Below, in pieces: positions 52,930 to 62,541 of a stretch of 64,000 nt of DNA. The notes beneath the pieces were generated by a model. It was not told where the DNA came from. It did not search any database and saw nothing but the letters and a program-made list of their open reading frames with translations. The translations under genes and the position numbers were made by a program. How positions within the stretch are numbered: the first letter of the stretch is position 1; each line of letters begins with the position of its first letter. The DNA is from Fidelibacterota bacterium (GTDB lineage: Bacteria; Pseudomonadota; Alphaproteobacteria; Rhodospirillales; Rhodospirillaceae), in contig CANJRX010000006.1 in assembly GCA_947476895.1 (NCBI GenBank), positions 1 to 64,000 on the forward strand, written 5' to 3'.

Positions 52930-54597
52930 CTATTGTACGGTCTTGCGCTTGTAGAGCGAGATTGTGGCCCCTCTGTAAACCGTTGTGGCCGCCAGATTGA
53001 ACTTGGCGGTGATCGCCGCCAACTGGGCGCGCTGATCGATCGAACGGTCTTGCTGAAAGACGATGACGTCGTAATCGCGGTCGATCCACCGCGCCAAGGT
53101 TGCGTCGGTCCAAAGCGATTCTTCTTCGATGGCGGCCTGCACGGACTCGCGCGCCGCGCCGCTGAGCTTCGGATTGATGACACGCCGGCTGGCCGCTGGA
53201 TTGAGGCTTTGCGGCGGCATTACATGTCCTGCCAGAAACACGGCATAGGGCAACGACGGCAGGGGCTGATTGCCTAAGCTGTGCAGCACCAGGATCGGCT
53301 CGCGAATGGTGGCGTTGGCAGACACCCAGCGCGCCAGAGTTTCGATGTCTTTCTGTTCGGGCCCTTGAGCCATCAGGGGAATGGGAAAGCCGCGGTCTTC
53401 GGCGCGTAAGGCAAGGTTTGGCGCGAAGGTATTGAGCGCCACAGCCAGCACGGCGCCGATCAATACAACAGGTCCGGCTGGTGTCCCGTTCTGCCGGGCG
53501 CGGTGTGCGATCATCGCCAACGCCAATGCACACGCCAGCGCACCTATGGCGCTGAAATAGGGCGCGTAGGACACGATGCAGCGTCCGCAGTATCCGAGCG
53601 ATACGAGGTAGTGAGACACAGCCAGCCAGATGAAATAGAGCGACGCGATCCACAACACGCGCAAGCCGGCACCGGCGAAAGCAAACAGCGTCAAGGCCAG
53701 GATGATGGTGCCGCTGTAGGGCAGCACAAAGCCGTCCAGAATGTCGGTCGGCGCAATGCGCTCGAAGGCCGGACCCATGGTGGTTGTGCTCAAGGTGCCG
53801 TGATCGATCAGCGTGAAGTTGGGCGCGAGCAGGCCTGCGTTATCCAGCAGCGGCGAGAGCAGCGGCAGGCGGAGCGCATATTCGCTCAGCTTCTCAGGAA
53901 AGCTGAACAGCACAGCAGCGGTCGCTAATGCCATGGTGACCAGCAAAATCGCGGCGTGCAGCGGGCGTTTGCGGCCGATAGCCGCAATGTACAAAGGCGC
54001 GAGAACCACAATGCCGAGCAACATATTCTGGCGATAAAAAAACATCGCGACGCAGAGAAGGCCCATGGCGATGGTGGCGAAGGGACGTTGGCGTCCTAAG
54101 CTCGCGACGATCAGAAAGACCGCGCCAAGGTGCAACGCTGAGACCATGGCCGTGGGTGTCGCGGTCGCAAAGAAAAACACCGAGGCGGGTGTGGCGAGGA
54201 AAATGAATACCGCCGCCGCCGCCGCCAACGTGTTGGCCGTCAGACGCCGGCAGATCAAAAACAACAGGGCCGCATTGACGACGCCAAGGCCGATAGATGT
54301 CAGCCGGGCCGGAATATGTCCCAGGCCTTCCAGCTGTTGCCAGAATCCCAGCTGATAAAAATAGAACGGCATTTGCACCGTGGCGTCGGTGGCCGTGTAA
54401 GGAGCAACAACGCCGGTCGCATACCACCAAGATTTGATGAGGTAGGTGACCTCTTCGGCCGAGGTCGCGCCATTGAACAGGATGTGGAAGGCGAGCACGC
54501 CATAGGCCAGCGCGGCGCCCACCAGCAGCACGGCGGTCGGCAGCAGATTGGGCCGGCTTTTCGGGCCGCCGTTGACTGACTCTACCGTCTCACTCAT
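52930..54597 (-). CDS. Polytopic glycosyltransferase-like membrane protein
   Basis: This 555-residue protein has about 12 membrane segments and a C-terminal soluble region (from about residue 420). The early loop contains GATSAEEVTYLIKSWWYATG, like the acidic first loop of ArnT/GT-C enzymes. It may move a sugar or lipid-linked glycan across or at the membrane. The ATG at 54597 (MSETVESV) is preferred over one at 54609. It lies upstream of the GT4/phosphoglycosyl-transferase fusion and may share its pathway. Confidence 0.75.
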   Translation of the reverse strand: MSETVESVNGGPKSRPNLLPTAVLLVGAALAYGVLAFHILFNGATSAEEVTYLIKSWWYATGVVAPYTATDATVQMPFYFYQLGFWQQLEGLGHIPARLTSIGLGVVNAALLFLICRRLTANTLAAAAAVFIFLATPASVFFFATATPTAMVSALHLGAVFLIVASLGRQRPFATIAMGLLCVAMFFYRQNMLLGIVVLAPLYIAAIGRKRPLHAAILLVTMALATAAVLFSFPEKLSEYALRLPLLSPLLDNAGLLAPNFTLIDHGTLSTTTMGPAFERIAPTDILDGFVLPYSGTIILALTLFAFAGAGLRVLWIASLYFIWLAVSHYLVSLGYCGRCIVSYAPYFSAIGALACALALAMIAHRARQNGTPAGPVVLIGAVLAVALNTFAPNLALRAEDRGFPIPLMAQGPEQKDIETLARWVSANATIREPILVLHSLGNQPLPSLPYAVFLAGHVMPPQSLNPAASRRVINPKLSGAARESVQAAIEEESLWTDATLARWIDRDYDVIVFQQDRSIDQRAQLAAITAKFNLAATTVYRGATISLYKRKTVQ

Positions 54598-54609
54598 TGC
54601 CGCCCCCAA

Positions 54610-54999
54610 ATACCGTCACCAGGTCGTGCCGGAGCCTTTTGGACCCCTGCCGACGAAGCCGGTTTTTGCGCGTTATTCCCCAAGATCCCTCCGGCTTCTT
54701 TCACCAGAGGGCCAATCCGTCCGGGGGCCATTGTACCTCGTCCCCAGAATCGCGCACCTCATTTCTAGGCTTAGGTCATTGACGAGAAAGGGTTTATTAA
54801 GTTTTTCGCGGAAGAGTAGCGGGTTCCTGGCTAAGGCCCCTAAATTTCAGGGGTGCCGTGGACAGGACCCAGGGAAACCGCCATAATGCGACCCGATCAC
54901 ACGGTTAATACCGGCAAAAGCCGGATCTTGGTCTCGACGGGGTATGCGTGCATCGGATCTTCCGCTGCGCGCGTTTGTGTTTGTTAGGCCGTGATCACA
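54610..54999. other. Intergenic region between divergent glycan and subtilase genes
   Basis: About 390 nt separate the membrane protein start and the subtilase start. No gene, RNA or strong repeat is visible. A TTGACG at 54779-54784 is a possible -35, but no matching -10 was found at 16-18 nt. The divergent promoters must lie here. Confidence 0.4.
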
Positions 55000-57123
55000 A
55001 TGTCCCCCGCCATGTCCCCCAAATTTTTCCGCGTCCTGTGTTGTCTCTTCATCGCCGCTTTTGCGGCTGCGGCCGTGCCGGCCCATGCGCAAGTGGAAGA
55101 CGTTCTGAAAAAGGTCCAGCGCGACGGTGTCGCGCGCGTCATCGTGCGCTTGAAGGCGGACTCTGGCCGGGCGGCTTGGTCGCCGCGTGAACCGGCTGCG
55201 AGCCAACGGGCTGCCGTAGCCGCCGCCGTTGAAGGCGCGCAACCGTCGCTGCGCCGGGCGCGCATCGGCGCCTATAAAGCTTTCCGCACACTGCCCCTGG
55301 TTTCGACCACCGTCACGCAAGACCAGTTGCTCAGCCTGATGAGCGCTGACGACGTGGAATCGGTCGCGCTGGTGCGCACCGAGCGTAAGATTGGAACCGA
55401 AACGTCGCAGCTCGCTTCGTCGGTGCCCTCCATCGACGTCAACGCGGCCTGGGCCAAAGGCTATGACGGCACTGGTTACGCCGTCGCGGTCATTGATGAC
55501 GGCTTCAACCTCAATCACCCCATGCTGAAGGGCAAGAATGTCGGCGACGCGTGTTTCAGCGCAGACTTCGGAACAACGACGAAAAACAATTGTCCTAGCG
55601 GCAAGTCGCCGCAAATCGGCTTGGGCGCGGCATCGAACTGCCCTGCCGGCGCAACACGCTGCGCGCACGGCACGCACGTCGCCTCGGTCGCTGTTGGAAA
55701 TGACGGCATCAATTTTGGTGTCGCGCGCGGCGCGAAGCTCGTTCCCATCGATGTGTTTTCCACCGTCACCGATCCCATCGAGTGCGGCCTTGATCCGATG
55801 CCGTGCGAGCTGACCGACTCGCTCGCGGTGCTCTACGCGCTTGATTACATCAACGAACATGCGGCAGATCTCAAAATCGCCGCCGTCAACCTGAGCATCG
55901 GCGGGGGCCTGCGCGACGGTTATTGTGATGATGATCCGCGCAAAAGCGTGATCGACATGCTGCGCCAAAAAGGCATTGCCGTTGCCGTCGCTGCCAGCAA
56001 TGGCGGCGTGACCGGCAAGATCAGCACGCCCGCGTGCGTTTCATCTGCGGTTGGCGTCGGCGCCACCGATGACGGCACCACTGTCGCCAGCTTCTCAAAT
56101 TTCTCTTCGGCCTTGGACGTCATGGCGCCCGGCGTCAGTGTGCTCGCCGCCTCCGGCACCGGTGCGGGCCTTGTGAGCATGAGCGGCACATCAGTCGCAG
56201 CGCCTCATGTGGCGGGCAGCTGGGCGGTGATGCGTCAAGCGTTTCCCAACGGCCAGTTTGACGCGATGGAGCAGGCTCTCAAACAAACCGGCATTCCGGT
56301 CACGCGGCAAAATTCGGGTGTTACGATCCCGAAAATTCAAGTGGGCAAAGCTATCGATCGCCTGAACGGCAAAGATCAGCGCGTCTTCAATAATCTCGTC
56401 AGCTCAACCGCGCCGGCTTTGGGCCAATCGTTCCTGCGCATTTTCAATAACTCGGCCGCAATCGGCACCGTGACGGCGACCATGCGCGATAGCGCGACCG
56501 GCGCTGTGGTCGGTACGTGGACCAGCCCCAGCATCCCGGCGCAGGCTTCGCCGCAGATCGCGTTGCAGACCATCGAGCTCAACGCCGTTCCGGCGGGTGG
56601 GCAGCCGATCACCAACAATGCCCGGGCTTATTATAACTTCGAGATCACCAGTACCTTCCCCGGCTATGTGCAGCACATCGTTTGGGCGCGCAACGGCGGC
56701 GTCTTTGCGAACCTCACCAGCTGCTCCGGCGGCTATTCGGATGACTCGTCGACCGTATTCAACGTGCATGCTTCGACGTTGCAGGGCTATAACTCGCGCC
56801 TGCGTATGGTGAATGCCGGTGCGGCGACCGATCATGCCGTGTTGAAAATCTACGATGCCAATTCCGGCGCTCAAATCGGCCAATGGACCAGCCCGGATAT
56901 CGCGGCCGGTGCATCGCTGGAAATCTCCGGCGCGCAACTTGAAGCGCAAGTCGATGCCTTGCGCCTGGCCGTCAACAGCTCGCTGCTGCACTACAACGTG
57001 CGGCTTTCGAACCTGACCGGTTATCTTCAGCACGTCATTGAGAACAGCACCGTGGGTGCATTGGTCGACATGACGTCCAAGTGCGATTTGGGCGTTGCGG
57101 CCAGTACGGTTGTGACGAAATAA
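55000..57123 (+). CDS. Secreted S8 (subtilisin-like) serine protease
   Basis: This 707-residue protein has a signal peptide (MSPKFFRVLCCLFIAAF, ending in PAHA). The S8 catalytic triad is D166 in VIDDGFN, H223 in HGTHVAS and S398 in SGTSVAAPHVAGSWA. A propeptide-like segment (about 30-130) precedes the domain. The C-terminal 250 residues hold a possible duplicated beta domain, with a WTSPSIPAQAS-like and a WTSPDIAAGAS-like copy. It would be secreted and may be outer-surface bound. Several starts (54991, 55000, 55012) are possible. Confidence 0.88.
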   Translation: MSPAMSPKFFRVLCCLFIAAFAAAAVPAHAQVEDVLKKVQRDGVARVIVRLKADSGRAAWSPREPAASQRAAVAAAVEGAQPSLRRARIGAYKAFRTLPLVSTTVTQDQLLSLMSADDVESVALVRTERKIGTETSQLASSVPSIDVNAAWAKGYDGTGYAVAVIDDGFNLNHPMLKGKNVGDACFSADFGTTTKNNCPSGKSPQIGLGAASNCPAGATRCAHGTHVASVAVGNDGINFGVARGAKLVPIDVFSTVTDPIECGLDPMPCELTDSLAVLYALDYINEHAADLKIAAVNLSIGGGLRDGYCDDDPRKSVIDMLRQKGIAVAVAASNGGVTGKISTPACVSSAVGVGATDDGTTVASFSNFSSALDVMAPGVSVLAASGTGAGLVSMSGTSVAAPHVAGSWAVMRQAFPNGQFDAMEQALKQTGIPVTRQNSGVTIPKIQVGKAIDRLNGKDQRVFNNLVSSTAPALGQSFLRIFNNSAAIGTVTATMRDSATGAVVGTWTSPSIPAQASPQIALQTIELNAVPAGGQPITNNARAYYNFEITSTFPGYVQHIVWARNGGVFANLTSCSGGYSDDSSTVFNVHASTLQGYNSRLRMVNAGAATDHAVLKIYDANSGAQIGQWTSPDIAAGASLEISGAQLEAQVDALRLAVNSSLLHYNVRLSNLTGYLQHVIENSTVGALVDMTSKCDLGVAASTVVTK

Positions 57124-57132
57124 ATTCCGGGA

Positions 57133-57624
57133 TTAACCGCGGCGTCTGAATTTTCGACGGCGTGGTTCTTCAATCAAAATCACCACCGGCAGCTTCACCA
57201 CCTCATACAGGATGAAGCCCAGAATCATGCCCATGGCGACATAGGTATACCCGTCGATGGTGGCGGGCAGGGCCGGAACGAAGTCATGCCATGTGCCGGC
57301 CAGCATCTGGGGATCGGCATGACGCAGGAGCGCGAACGGTTTGACGAGAACATTGGCGTCGGCGATGGCGTGGTAGGCGGCTTGCAGGTCGGCGACGCGG
57401 CCGCCGGCGTCGGTTTTCAGTTCCTTCCGGACAGTGTCGCTCATCAGCTTGTAGCGCAGTCCGTTTTGCACATTGTTCAGGTGCGACGAGGCCTCGTCCA
57501 AATGGCCGCCCAGCCTTTGCACATATTGCACCATAAAAGCCTGAGCCTGACTCGCAGCGACGCCTGCGCTCGCCACCACGGTAGCGCCCAAAAATGTATC
57601 TAATTTTTCCCAAATCCACGTCAC
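57133..57624 (-). CDS. DUF2937 family membrane protein
   Basis: This 163-residue protein has an N-terminal amphipathic or membrane segment (about residues 8-25), the motif FMVQYVQRLGGHLDEASSHL, which is typical of DUF2937, and a C-terminal membrane helix (YVAMGMILGFILYEVV) followed by a very basic tail (RRRKFRRRG). Function unknown. It converges on the subtilase and is divergent from queA. Confidence 0.8.
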   Translation of the reverse strand: MTWIWEKLDTFLGATVVASAGVAASQAQAFMVQYVQRLGGHLDEASSHLNNVQNGLRYKLMSDTVRKELKTDAGGRVADLQAAYHAIADANVLVKPFALLRHADPQMLAGTWHDFVPALPATIDGYTYVAMGMILGFILYEVVKLPVVILIEEPRRRKFRRRG

Positions 57625-57748
57625 GCCGCGAAACCCTTATCCGTCTTTAGCTTTGAACTTATCCGGTCTTTGACTATAAGGCCGGACACCGAGGCCACAA
57701 GCCCGATCCCGCTTTCTACCACGTCAGGATGGGGCCAGGACACGCACG

Positions 57749-58780
57749 ATGCGGGTAGACTTATTCGATTTTAACTTGCCGGCCGAACGCATTGCCAAGC
57801 GGCCCGCGGCGCCTCGCGATAGCGCGCGCCTGCTGCATGTCACGTTCGCGGCGCGCGCCGACCTTGCTGTGCGCGATCTGCCCCGGCTTTTGCGGCGGGG
57901 CGACATCATGGTGTTCAACGACACCCGTGTATTTCCCGCGCGGCTTCTAGGTCGTCGTGGTGAAATGGCGGTCGAGGTGCTTTTGCATAAGCAGCTTGCC
58001 CCTGACGCCTGGGAAGGTTTCGCGCGCCCGGCGAAACGCTTGAAGCCCGGACAGCTTTTGGAGTTTCCCGGTGGATTGACGGCTGAAGTCATGGGCCGCA
58101 ACGACGCGCTGACAGTCGTCAAATTCAATTTGGCCGGACCCGCGCTGATGGCCAAACTCACTGAGGTTGGCCACATCCCGCTGCCGCCTTATATCCAGCG
58201 TGCCGATGATGCGCAGGACCGCAGCGACTACCAGACCGTTTACGCCGCGCGCGAAGGCGCTATCGCAGCACCCACCGCCGGTTTGCATTTCACACCTGAA
58301 CTTCTCGCGGCGCTCGATGCTGTGGGTGTCTTGCGCACGACGGTCACGCTACATGTGGGTGCCGGTACATTCCTGCCCGTGAGTGTTGAAGATACGGCCG
58401 ATCACGTTATGCATGCGGAATGGGGCGAGGTCAGCGCGGCCACTGCTGCCGCCATCAACGCGGCCCGCACCGCCGGTGGACGTATCGTCGCCGTGGGAAC
58501 AACATCCCTGCGTTTGCTTGAAAGCGCCGCGCGTGATGACGGCACAGTTTTGCCCTATGCGGGTGATACGTCGATTTTCATTACGCCCGGTACGCCTATC
58601 AAAACCGCCGACCTGTTGATGACCAATTTCCATTTACCGAAATCCACGCTGTTTATGCTGGTCGCGGCCTTCGCCGGCTTGGACGTTATGCGCAGCGCTT
58701 ATAATCATGCTATTGCAAGCGGCTACCGCTTTTACTCTTACGGCGACGCCAGCCTCTTGGAACGAAACCCTTCGCGATGA
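57749..58780 (+). CDS. queA: S-adenosylmethionine:tRNA ribosyltransferase-isomerase
   Basis: This 343-residue enzyme adds the cyclopentane-type moiety from SAM to 7-aminomethyl-deazaguanine in tRNA, making epoxyqueuosine. It begins [19 protein letters not shown] and contains [31 protein letters not shown] and [10 protein letters not shown], all family motifs. Its stop overlaps tgt by 4 nt. Confidence 0.95.
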   Translation: MRVDLFDFNLPAERIAKRPAAPRDSARLLHVTFAARADLAVRDLPRLLRRGDIMVFNDTRVFPARLLGRRGEMAVEVLLHKQLAPDAWEGFARPAKRLKPGQLLEFPGGLTAEVMGRNDALTVVKFNLAGPALMAKLTEVGHIPLPPYIQRADDAQDRSDYQTVYAAREGAIAAPTAGLHFTPELLAALDAVGVLRTTVTLHVGAGTFLPVSVEDTADHVMHAEWGEVSAATAAAINAARTAGGRIVAVGTTSLRLLESAARDDGTVLPYAGDTSIFITPGTPIKTADLLMTNFHLPKSTLFMLVAAFAGLDVMRSAYNHAIASGYRFYSYGDASLLERNPSR

Positions 58781-59925
58781 CAGCTGACTTTTCATTTCAC
58801 CTTGATGGAACCGACGGGCCCGCGCGGCGTGGCCGTTTGCAGACCGCTCATGGCCTCATCGACACGCCGGCGTTCATGCCGGTCGGAACCGCGGCGACCG
58901 TCAAGGCGATGTTTCCGGAAACGGTAGCGTCTACGGGTGCGCAGATCATTCTCGCCAACACCTATCACCTCATGCTGCGCCCGGGCGCTGAGCGCGTCGC
59001 CAAGCTGGGCGGCGTGCGCAAGATGATGAATTGGCCGGGACCGCTGCTCACCGATTCCGGCGGTTATCAAGTCATGTCGCTCGCGAAGCTGCGCAAGATG
59101 AGCGAAGATGGCGTCACGTTTCAGTCGCATATCGACGGCTCGAAGCATCATCTGACACCCGAGCGCTCCATCCAGATTCAGCATCAGCTGGACGCCACCA
59201 TCACCATGGCCTTTGACGAGTGCACGCCGTTCCCGGCTGAAAAGCCCGCCGTTGCTGAAAGCATGCGCATGTCGATGCGCTGGGCCAAGCGCTCCAAAGA
59301 CGCGTATGTGCCCCGTGCCGGCTACGGTCTGTTCGGCATCGTGCAGGGGGGCATTCATGAAGACCTGCGCGCGGAATCCGCTGCCGCTCTGCAAGGTATC
59401 GGCTTTGATGGTTACGCGATCGGCGGCCTTGCTGTGGGCGAGGGCCAGGAGTTGATGTTCGCAACGCTCGATAAAACCATGCCGCATATGCCCACGGACA
59501 AGCCGCGCTATCTCATGGGTGTCGGCAAGCCGCTTGATATCGTCGGCGCGGTGCAGCGTGGCTGCGATATGTTTGATTGTGTACTGCCCACGCGCTCGGG
59601 CCGCACGGCGCAAGCCTTTACGCGTTATGGCACGCTCAACATGCGCAATGCCCGCCACGCTGATGATCAACGTCCGCTGGATGAAACGGTCGATTGCCCC
59701 GCCAGCCGCACGTACAGCCGCGCCTACTACCATCATCTCATTCGTTGCGATGAAGTGCTCGGCATGATGCTGCTGTCCTGGCACAACGTCGCCTTCTATC
59801 AGCAGATGATGAAAGAACTGCGCGCTGCCATTTCCAGCGGCACACTCAGCGCTTACGCCGCATCCTTCGCCGCCGATCAGGCGAAAGGTGGCGCGGCCGA
59901 CGAAACAGATGACAGCCCCGCCTGA
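58777..59925 (+). CDS. tgt: tRNA-guanine transglycosylase, zinc site modified
   Basis: This 382-residue enzyme exchanges guanine at position 34 of tRNA for preQ1. It has [35 protein letters not shown] and [16 protein letters not shown]. The zinc motif, normally CxCxxC, reads V305-D-C307-P-A-S310, so only one of three cysteines remains, while H336 is kept (26 residues past S310, as in Z. mobilis C323 to H349). Some alphaproteobacterial Tgt proteins are known to me to vary here, so this may be a lineage trait. It overlaps both neighbours. Confidence 0.92.
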   Translation: MTADFSFHLDGTDGPARRGRLQTAHGLIDTPAFMPVGTAATVKAMFPETVASTGAQIILANTYHLMLRPGAERVAKLGGVRKMMNWPGPLLTDSGGYQVMSLAKLRKMSEDGVTFQSHIDGSKHHLTPERSIQIQHQLDATITMAFDECTPFPAEKPAVAESMRMSMRWAKRSKDAYVPRAGYGLFGIVQGGIHEDLRAESAAALQGIGFDGYAIGGLAVGEGQELMFATLDKTMPHMPTDKPRYLMGVGKPLDIVGAVQRGCDMFDCVLPTRSGRTAQAFTRYGTLNMRNARHADDQRPLDETVDCPASRTYSRAYYHHLIRCDEVLGMMLLSWHNVAFYQQMMKELRAAISSGTLSAYAASFAADQAKGGAADETDDSPA

Positions 59926-61057
59926 CAAAGAGGCCATTCGCGCTTTTGCCCACGGCCTGGGGTTTGACGTGGTCCGCTTCGCGCGCGCCGAAACCAGTGC
60001 GCAGACGCAAGGCTATCTGAAAAACTTTCTTGATGAGGGTTTGCACGGCGATATGGCCTGGATGCAGGCCAACGCCGACCGCCGCGCTGATCCGAAGGTG
60101 CTTTGGCCGGAAGCCTGTACGGCCATCATGGTCGGGCTCAACTATGGACCTGCGACCGATCCCAGGTCGTCGTTGGATCAGCCCGACGCCGCGACGATCA
60201 GCGTATATGCCCGCAACCGCGACTATCACGATGTTCAAAAAAAGCGCCTGAAACGCTTTGCCACCTGGCTCGCGTCGTGGGGCGATGTGAAATTATTTGT
60301 CGACACTGCGCCGGTGCTGGAAAAGCCACTGGCGCAACAAGCCGGTCTTGGTTGGCAAGGCAAGCATACGAATCTTGTCTCGCGCGAATTTGGGTCGTGG
60401 CTGTTTCTGGGAGAAGTCTTCACGACGCTTGATATTGCGCCAGATGAGTCCGAAACCGATCACTGCGGCGAATGCCATCGCTGCCTGGATATTTGCCCGA
60501 CGCAGGCCTTCATTGGCCCCTACAGGCTCGATGCGCGCCGCTGCATCTCGTACCTCACCATCGAGCATAAGGGCGCCATTCCAAAAGAACTGCGCCCCGC
60601 TCTCGGCAACCGCATTTACGGCTGCGACGATTGTCTCGCAGTCTGTCCGTGGAACAAGTTCGCGCAAGCGACCGCGGAAGCCGACTTCCTGCCGCGGGCG
60701 CAACTGACCACGCCGAAGCTGCGCGAGTTCATTGAACTCGACGACGCTGCTTTCCGCGCCTTGTTCTCCGGCTCGCCTGTCAAGCGCATCGGACGCGCGC
60801 GCTTTATCCGTAACGTGCTGATGGCTGCGGGCAATAGCGGCGATGCATCGCTTCTTCCGGTGGTGGAAAAGTTGCTGCGTGATGAAGCGCCGCTCGTGCG
60901 CGGGGCTGCGGCCTGGGCCTATCAACGCTTGGCATCAGACGCAGACATAAAAAAGCGCCGAGACGAATGTCTGGCGCTTGAAACCGAGGACGAAGTTCGT
61001 GGGGAGTGGCTGGCCGGAGCTTCTTGCTCCGACCAAGCCGCCCATCCCCCAGAGTAG
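59909..61057 (+). CDS. queG: Epoxyqueuosine reductase (cobalamin dependent)
   Basis: This 382-residue enzyme reduces epoxyqueuosine to queuosine and uses cobalamin and two 4Fe-4S clusters. Motifs are [20 protein letters not shown], the cluster-binding [12 protein letters not shown] and [11 protein letters not shown], and HEAT-like repeats at the C-terminus. The ATG at 59909 overlaps tgt by 17 nt. It completes a three-step queuosine operon. Its cobalamin need ties it to the B12 uptake genes at 13-19 kb. Confidence 0.93.
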   Translation: MTAPPDKEAIRAFAHGLGFDVVRFARAETSAQTQGYLKNFLDEGLHGDMAWMQANADRRADPKVLWPEACTAIMVGLNYGPATDPRSSLDQPDAATISVYARNRDYHDVQKKRLKRFATWLASWGDVKLFVDTAPVLEKPLAQQAGLGWQGKHTNLVSREFGSWLFLGEVFTTLDIAPDESETDHCGECHRCLDICPTQAFIGPYRLDARRCISYLTIEHKGAIPKELRPALGNRIYGCDDCLAVCPWNKFAQATAEADFLPRAQLTTPKLREFIELDDAAFRALFSGSPVKRIGRARFIRNVLMAAGNSGDASLLPVVEKLLRDEAPLVRGAAAWAYQRLASDADIKKRRDECLALETEDEVRGEWLAGASCSDQAAHPPE

Positions 61058-61060
61058 TCT

Positions 61061-61450
61061 TTACTGCTGAACAGCCAGGGCGCGGGCCAGTTGGCTCAGC
61101 GCTTCCTGATGTTTTTGATTGCCGATGCTGGCGAAGTTGCGCGCCAGTTCCAGGCACATGCGTTGACGCGGGTTCATCGCGTCTTCTTCCGCGGCTTCCA
61201 AGCCTTCGAAGAAATAGGTGATCGGCACGTTCAGAACGCGCGTGATTTCGTACAGGCGCCCGGCCGAGATGCGGTTGATGCCGCGCTCGTACTTATGGGC
61301 CTGCTGATAGGTCACGCCGATCATATCGGCCATCTGTTGCTGGCTTAAGCCCAGCATGATGCGGCGTTCGCGGATGCGCGACCCCACATGCCGGTCGATC
61401 GAACTCGCCCGATTCGCAGGCGCTGCTTTCACTGTCGTGCCGCCGTCCAT
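61061..61450 (-). CDS. XRE-family helix-turn-helix regulator
   Basis: This 129-residue protein has a single HTH domain (about residues 20-80): VGSRIRERRIMLGLSQQQMADMIG as helices 1-2, then YQQAHKYERGINRISAGRLYEI and VPITYFFEGL. A short, possibly helical C-tail follows. Similar short XRE proteins are common in alphaproteobacteria. Its targets are unknown. It converges on queG with 3 nt between stops. Confidence 0.88.
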   Translation of the reverse strand: MDGGTTVKAAPANRASSIDRHVGSRIRERRIMLGLSQQQMADMIGVTYQQAHKYERGINRISAGRLYEITRVLNVPITYFFEGLEAAEEDAMNPRQRMCLELARNFASIGNQKHQEALSQLARALAVQQ

Positions 61451-61789
61451 GATTTAAGTCCCCAACCAGAAGTGAAGTTTTCGCGGATGAATTCCATCCT
61501 GCGTATTTTTGCCGCCACCGGTGTCCCCGCCCGAGCCGACACCATGGATTGTAAGAAACGGCGGAAATGAATACCCGTAGTTTCTTGTAAAAAATTGTTA
61601 TTACACGTTGGGGGATTGTTAAAAGCCAAAGAAGGCCTGAAACATCAAAAATTCGGCAGTTTTCTGCGCTTTTTGGACGTTAATAACTCGCGGTTAACAT
61701 CGCGCGTTTTAACAAAACCTAGGCGCGATGAAGCCTTCGCTGCGAGTGGCGTTTAATATTTTAACGGCGGGAGGAAGTGATCGCGGTGA
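61451..61789. other. AT-rich intergenic region
   Basis: About 340 nt between the XRE gene start and the phaR stop. It is distinctly AT-rich, with several TTAA clusters (for example GTTAATAACTCGCGGTTAAC), which probably hold the XRE promoter. No gene or RNA is seen. A CtrA-type TTAA-N7-TTAA site was looked for and not found. Confidence 0.5.
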
Positions 61790-61801
61790 CTAACCGCGAT
61801 C
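61779..61801 (-). terminator. Hairpin overlapping the phaR stop codon
   Basis: GATCGCGGT (61779-61787) and ACCGCGATC (61793-61801) form a perfect 9-bp stem with a 5-nt loop that spans the phaR stop. There is no T-run, so its role in termination is uncertain. Confidence 0.4.
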
Positions 61802-62410
61802 TTTCACCAGCTTCTCGAGCTGAGCCTGCATGGCATTGAGCTGCGATTTGAGGGCATCGATGTCCTCAGCCTTTTCAGGGGCCGCAGCGCCATTGGTATT
61901 GCTGGGAGCAGCGGTTGCGCCGGCACCGGCGCCACGGTTCATCTGGGTGAAGGGGTTCCACATCTTCATGGCGTTCTCAAATAATGCCATGTTTTGCTTG
62001 CCCATCTCTTCTAGGCGGGTCATCGGCAGGATGCCTTTCATGGCTTCCTGCATGGCGCCGCGCATATGGGATTCGTTCTGGTGGAAAGCTTCCATGCTGT
62101 GTTCCAGATAGCGCGGAACCAGCCCGCCCAGCGAATCGCCGTAGAAGCCGATCACCTGACGCAGGAATTTTATGGGCAGCAAATTTTGGCCCTTACCTTC
62201 CTGCTCGACGATGATTTGCGTCAAAACACTGCGCGTAATGTCCTCGCCGGTCTTGGCGTCGGTCACCACAAATTCCGCACCTTCTTTAACCATTTCAGCT
62301 AGATGGTCGAGAGTCACATAGCTGGATGTGGAGGTGTTATAGAGCCGCCGGTTGGCGTACTTCTTGATCGTTATTACGGACGCTTTCGCGCCGCTGTCTT
62401 GCTCGGCCAT
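61790..62410 (-). CDS. phaR: Polyhydroxyalkanoate synthesis repressor PhaR
   Basis: This 206-residue protein has the PHB/PHA accumulation regulator DNA-binding domain (ITIKKYANRRLYNTSTSSYVTLDHLAEMVK, shown in full here only by its key KKYANRRLYNT), then a PHB-binding region (LLPIKFLRQVIGFYGDSLGGLVPRYLEHSM in part) and a C-terminal coiled coil. PhaR represses phasin and PHA genes when no polymer is present. It is divergent from a PhaE-like gene and a PHA-synthase-like gene; a palindrome in between is a likely operator. Confidence 0.92.
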   Translation of the reverse strand: MAEQDSGAKASVITIKKYANRRLYNTSTSSYVTLDHLAEMVKEGAEFVVTDAKTGEDITRSVLTQIIVEQEGKGQNLLPIKFLRQVIGFYGDSLGGLVPRYLEHSMEAFHQNESHMRGAMQEAMKGILPMTRLEEMGKQNMALFENAMKMWNPFTQMNRGAGAGATAAPSNTNGAAAPEKAEDIDALKSQLNAMQAQLEKLVKDRG

Positions 62411-62439
62411 GTTTTGGGAACCTTGGAGTCTCAGTTAAG

Positions 62440-62464
62440 CGCTATTGTGCTATGCACAATGGCG
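62440..62464. promoter_or_regulatory. Palindromic operator candidate between phaR and the PhaE-like gene
   Basis: ATTGTGC-TAT-GCACAAT at 62444-62460 is a perfect 7-3-7 inverted repeat, extended to 25 nt with one G:T pair. It contains TGC-N3-GCA, in line with the TGC-rich sites reported for PhaR proteins. It lies 34 nt from phaR and 81 nt from the next gene, so it could control both. Confidence 0.6.
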
Positions 62465-62541
62465 TCCTGTCAAAGCGCCCGTTATCACATTCATGCGGAA
62501 TCACGCTCGAAACCCCTAGGTTAGACCCCATAATTCTACCT

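Noticed and set aside
54847-55968. Open frame of 373 residues on the minus strand
   Set aside because: Antisense to the subtilase, which has a full catalytic triad; no motif or ribosome site in the shadow.
58792-59937. Open frame of 381 residues on the minus strand
   Set aside because: Antisense to tgt over its full length; no recognisable domain.
61679-61716. Possible CtrA site in the AT-rich region
   Set aside because: TTAA pairs are spaced by 10 nt rather than 7, so the consensus is not met.
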